Source: Mongoliibacter ruber
GTDB lineage: Bacteria > Bacteroidota > Bacteroidia > Cytophagales > Cyclobacteriaceae
Direction: 5' to 3'
Length of the DNA: 64,000 nt
NCBI RefSeq assembly: GCF_003003005.1
Contig: NZ_PVTR01000013.1
Coordinates: forward strand, 1 to 64,000
Below, piece after piece: positions 61,835 through 64,000 of this stretch; the first letter of the stretch is position 1; the number at the start of each line of letters is the position of its first letter. The notes below the pieces were generated by a model. The model had not been told where the DNA came from. It searched no databases and was given only the letters and a program-made list of their open reading frames with translations. The position numbers and the translations under genes were made by a program.

Positions 61835-63754
61835 ATGGTAATAATAGTAACAGGTGTTTCTGGTAGTGGCAAAACCACTGTGGGTACTTTACTTTCACAA
61901 AAAACCCACTTGCCTTTTTTTGATGCGGATGATTTTCACCCTTCTGCTAATGTAAAGAAAATGACCCAAGGCATTCCTCTAGACGATTCAGACAGGATGC
62001 CATGGCTTGAAAATCTGGCTTCACATATAACTGAATGGGAAAAAGGAGGGGGTGCCATTTTGGCCTGTTCCGCCCTAAAAGAAGCTTACAGACAAATGCT
62101 CACCGTTGATAAAAATATAACTTGGATCCATCTCAAAGGTGAAAAGCCGATTTTGGAAGAAAGGCTACAAAAAAGAGAGAATCATTATATGAATCCGGGA
62201 CTTCTTGACTCTCAATTGGACACGTGGGAAGAACCGGAATATGGAATTCATGTAGATATTTCCCGAAGCCCCGAAGAGATCAGCAAAGACATTTTAACAC
62301 AATTGAATATCAAACATATGAAATCCAAACTTGGTATCATTGGTATGGGGGTGATGGGAAAAAGCCTTGCCCTAAATTTTGTAGACAATGGAATAGGCTT
62401 GTCCGTTTTTAACAGGACTGTTCCGGGCAAAGAAGAAAAGGTAGCCACTTCATTTGCTGAACAAAACAAAGATTTCCCTTTGCTCAAAGGTTTTGATGAC
62501 ATGGATGAATTTCTAGAATCTCTAGAAACACCAAAGAAAATATTATTGATGATCCCTGCAGGTGAGGCAGTTGACGCACAATTGGACCAACTTTCCGAGC
62601 ATTTAACTGGAGGAGACATTGTCATCGATGGTGGAAACTCATTTTTCGAAGAAAGCAATAGGCGTGTAGAAACCATGCGTGCAAAAGGCATTCATTTCAT
62701 GCCTATGGGTGTATCAGGGGGTGAAGAAGGTGCCAGGAAAGGACCTTCACTTATGCCAAGCGGCAACCAGGAAGCCTTCTCTCAGGTAGAACCCTTTTTG
62801 CAAAAAATCGCTGCGAAGGACAAAAACGGAGATGCTTGTATGACCTATGTGGGACCTGATGGCTCTGGTCATTTTATCAAAATGGTGCACAATAGCATTG
62901 AATATGGGGAAATGCAGGCCATCGCAGAGGCAGTGCATTTGTTGCGTTTTGGACTTAAACTCAGTCCTCCCGAAATTTCAAGAATTCTCAGAAGCTGGGT
63001 CAACGATGACCTGAAAAGCTATCTCCTTGAAATCACGGCAGATATTTACCAAGCCAAAGAGGGAGATAATTTCTTGGTAGATTTGATTTTGGATGCAGCA
63101 GGTCAAAAAGGAACCGGAGGTTGGTCGCTCAGTACCGCATTGAAACACCACGTTCCGTACAGCCCCCTCGCCGAAGCGGTTGTTGCCAGACAGTTGTCTT
63201 CAAGAAAAAGTGAGCGAACTGAACTATCCAAAATTTTCGGTCACAGGTTTCGTGCCTTCGGGGAAGACAAGGTTTTGCTCATGGAACGTATAAAAAATGC
63301 CTATGCCCTTTGTCGCATTATTAACCATGAGACAGGTTATAGCTTGATGAAGGAGGTATCAGATGCAAACAATTGGAACCTTAATTTTTCGGAAATTTCA
63401 AGAATCTGGACAAATGGATGCATCATTCGATCAAGCCTTATGGAACAACTCATACAGGTTTTCGATGAAACTGACAGCTTATTCAAACACAAAAAAACAG
63501 TTTCGAAGATCAAAGAGCTCAAGACGGACCTCACCTTTATAGTAGGGCTCGGATTACAACATGAATTTGCCATCCCGGTAATGTCCTCCGCTGCCAATTA
63601 TTTGTTTGGGCGTATCATAGAGGATTCCTCAGCCAATATTCTACAGGCTCAGAGAGATTATTTTGGCGCACATCAATATCAGCGCAAAGACGATCCAAGC
63701 AGAAATTATCACCATACCGATTGGTTATTTCTTAAAAAACAATCACCCAAATAA
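61835..63754 (+). CDS. gntK-gnd: Fused gluconokinase / 6-phosphogluconate dehydrogenase
   Basis: 639 aa, one continuous frame. Residues 1-161 are a full gluconokinase: TGVSGSGKTTVG Walker A, FFDADDFHPSANVKKM and ACSALKEAYRQML. From Met162 to the end (478 residues) is a full 6-phosphogluconate dehydrogenase: GIIGMGVMGKSLALN, DGGNSFFEESNRR, FMPMGVSGGEEGARKGPSLMPSG and KMVHNSIEYGEMQ. The product of the first enzyme is the substrate of the second, giving ribulose-5-phosphate and NADPH. ATG 62318 could also start a separate Gnd. TAACTTCG, near the -7 consensus, precedes the start. Confidence 0.95.
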   Translation: MVIIVTGVSGSGKTTVGTLLSQKTHLPFFDADDFHPSANVKKMTQGIPLDDSDRMPWLENLASHITEWEKGGGAILACSALKEAYRQMLTVDKNITWIHLKGEKPILEERLQKRENHYMNPGLLDSQLDTWEEPEYGIHVDISRSPEEISKDILTQLNIKHMKSKLGIIGMGVMGKSLALNFVDNGIGLSVFNRTVPGKEEKVATSFAEQNKDFPLLKGFDDMDEFLESLETPKKILLMIPAGEAVDAQLDQLSEHLTGGDIVIDGGNSFFEESNRRVETMRAKGIHFMPMGVSGGEEGARKGPSLMPSGNQEAFSQVEPFLQKIAAKDKNGDACMTYVGPDGSGHFIKMVHNSIEYGEMQAIAEAVHLLRFGLKLSPPEISRILRSWVNDDLKSYLLEITADIYQAKEGDNFLVDLILDAAGQKGTGGWSLSTALKHHVPYSPLAEAVVARQLSSRKSERTELSKIFGHRFRAFGEDKVLLMERIKNAYALCRIINHETGYSLMKEVSDANNWNLNFSEISRIWTNGCIIRSSLMEQLIQVFDETDSLFKHKKTVSKIKELKTDLTFIVGLGLQHEFAIPVMSSAANYLFGRIIEDSSANILQAQRDYFGAHQYQRKDDPSRNYHHTDWLFLKKQSPK

Positions 63755-63773
63755 AACCAAACCCGCAAGCACC

Positions 63774-64000
63774 ATGAACAAAATTAAAGCTATTTCGATC
63801 AAACTGCTATTCGGCCTTTTACTGCTGCTTGGCAATCAACAGCTCATGGCACAGGATTATTTTATTAAAAATATCCATATCCTAAGCATGGAAGGCGATG
63901 CTGTCACAAAGAATAAAGCCATCTATATCAGTAATGGTGAAATAAAAGCAATCCTGGAAGCTGAGGCATCAAGTCCCGAAGGTGCTCAGGAGATTGATGG
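63774..64000 (+). CDS. Amidohydrolase-like exported protein, 5' part only
   Basis: The reading frame from ATG 63774 is open to the window end (75 complete codons). A signal peptide (IKLLFGLLLLLGNQ, ending MAQ) is followed by DYFIKNIHILSMEGDA and YISNGEIKAI. This is the start pattern of the metal-dependent amidohydrolase superfamily, where the first beta-sandwich domain precedes the HxH site (not yet reached). It lies 20 bp after the gntK-gnd fusion and is probably cotranscribed. Family by pattern only. Confidence 0.65.
   Translation, partial: MNKIKAISIKLLFGLLLLLGNQQLMAQDYFIKNIHILSMEGDAVTKNKAIYISNGEIKAILEAEASSPEGAQEID

Overview
The window looks like chromosomal DNA from a member of the Bacteroidota, most likely order Cytophagales near Cyclobacteriaceae. 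That placement is inferred from gene content: a PorX-type regulator of the type IX secretion system, a fused lpxC-fabZ gene, DUF4296 and DUF4924 family proteins, a NagB-LmbE fusion, many small lipoproteins, carboxypeptidase-regulatory-like plus TonB-plug proteins, almost no Shine-Dalgarno sequences, and repeated TAnnTTTG promoter -7 boxes. Coding density is high and both strands are used in short operons. Most genes are ordinary housekeeping genes.

Layout. 0.3-5.8 kb: two small surface proteins, a dienoyl-CoA-reductase-like SDR, a lipoprotein gene whose stop codon is supplied by a short transposon-like insertion, then ahcY and birA. 5.9-10.5 kb: rsfS, ftsH, lpxH with a partner gene, and an FKBP isomerase. 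10.7-13.5 kb: a sigma-54 response regulator overlapping its histidine kinase. 14.2-19.6 kb: a second LpxH-like phosphoesterase, a MJ1255-family glycosyltransferase, a GH63-like glucosidase and rnhB. 19.6-24.5 kb: three secreted or envelope proteins, then tRNA-Leu(GAG). 24.7-28.1 kb: folD and lepA, with a small four-helix-bundle (S23-type) gene between them that is bounded by inverted clusters of TTACGA-type repeats. 28.3-33.5 kb: DUF4924, a SMUBP-2-like helicase, AcpH, a porin and pyrophosphatase. 33.7-38.2 kb: an unusual signalling locus made of an E1/ThiF-like (Rv1355c-type) protein, a GNAT-like protein and a 7TMR-DISM histidine kinase in one tight operon, with a divergent receiver protein. 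38.2-41.4 kb: alanine dehydrogenase, tsaE and porX. 41.5-46.6 kb: an HD hydrolase, then lpxD, lpxC-fabZ, lpxA and an ABC ATPase. 46.7-50.3 kb: a lipoprotein followed by the second copy of the transposon-like element, then mutS2 and a DUF4296 lipoprotein. 50.7-53.5 kb: a short Bat/aerotolerance-type operon. 53.5-64 kb: alkB, a membrane protein, a CBS-domain cysteine/cystathionine synthase, a ROK kinase with a NagB-LmbE fusion, a CBS-nucleotidyltransferase protein, a gluconokinase-6PGDH fusion and the start of an amidohydrolase.

The genes that work together most clearly are the lipid A set (lpxH, lpxD, lpxC-fabZ, lpxA), the amino-sugar pair (ROK kinase plus NagB-LmbE), the gluconate/pentose-phosphate fusion, and the two-component pairs. 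The most unusual items are a 150-bp non-coding element present twice with terminal inverted repeats and 9-bp target duplications, the E1/GNAT/7TMR-DISM/receiver locus, and the repeat-bounded S23 gene.
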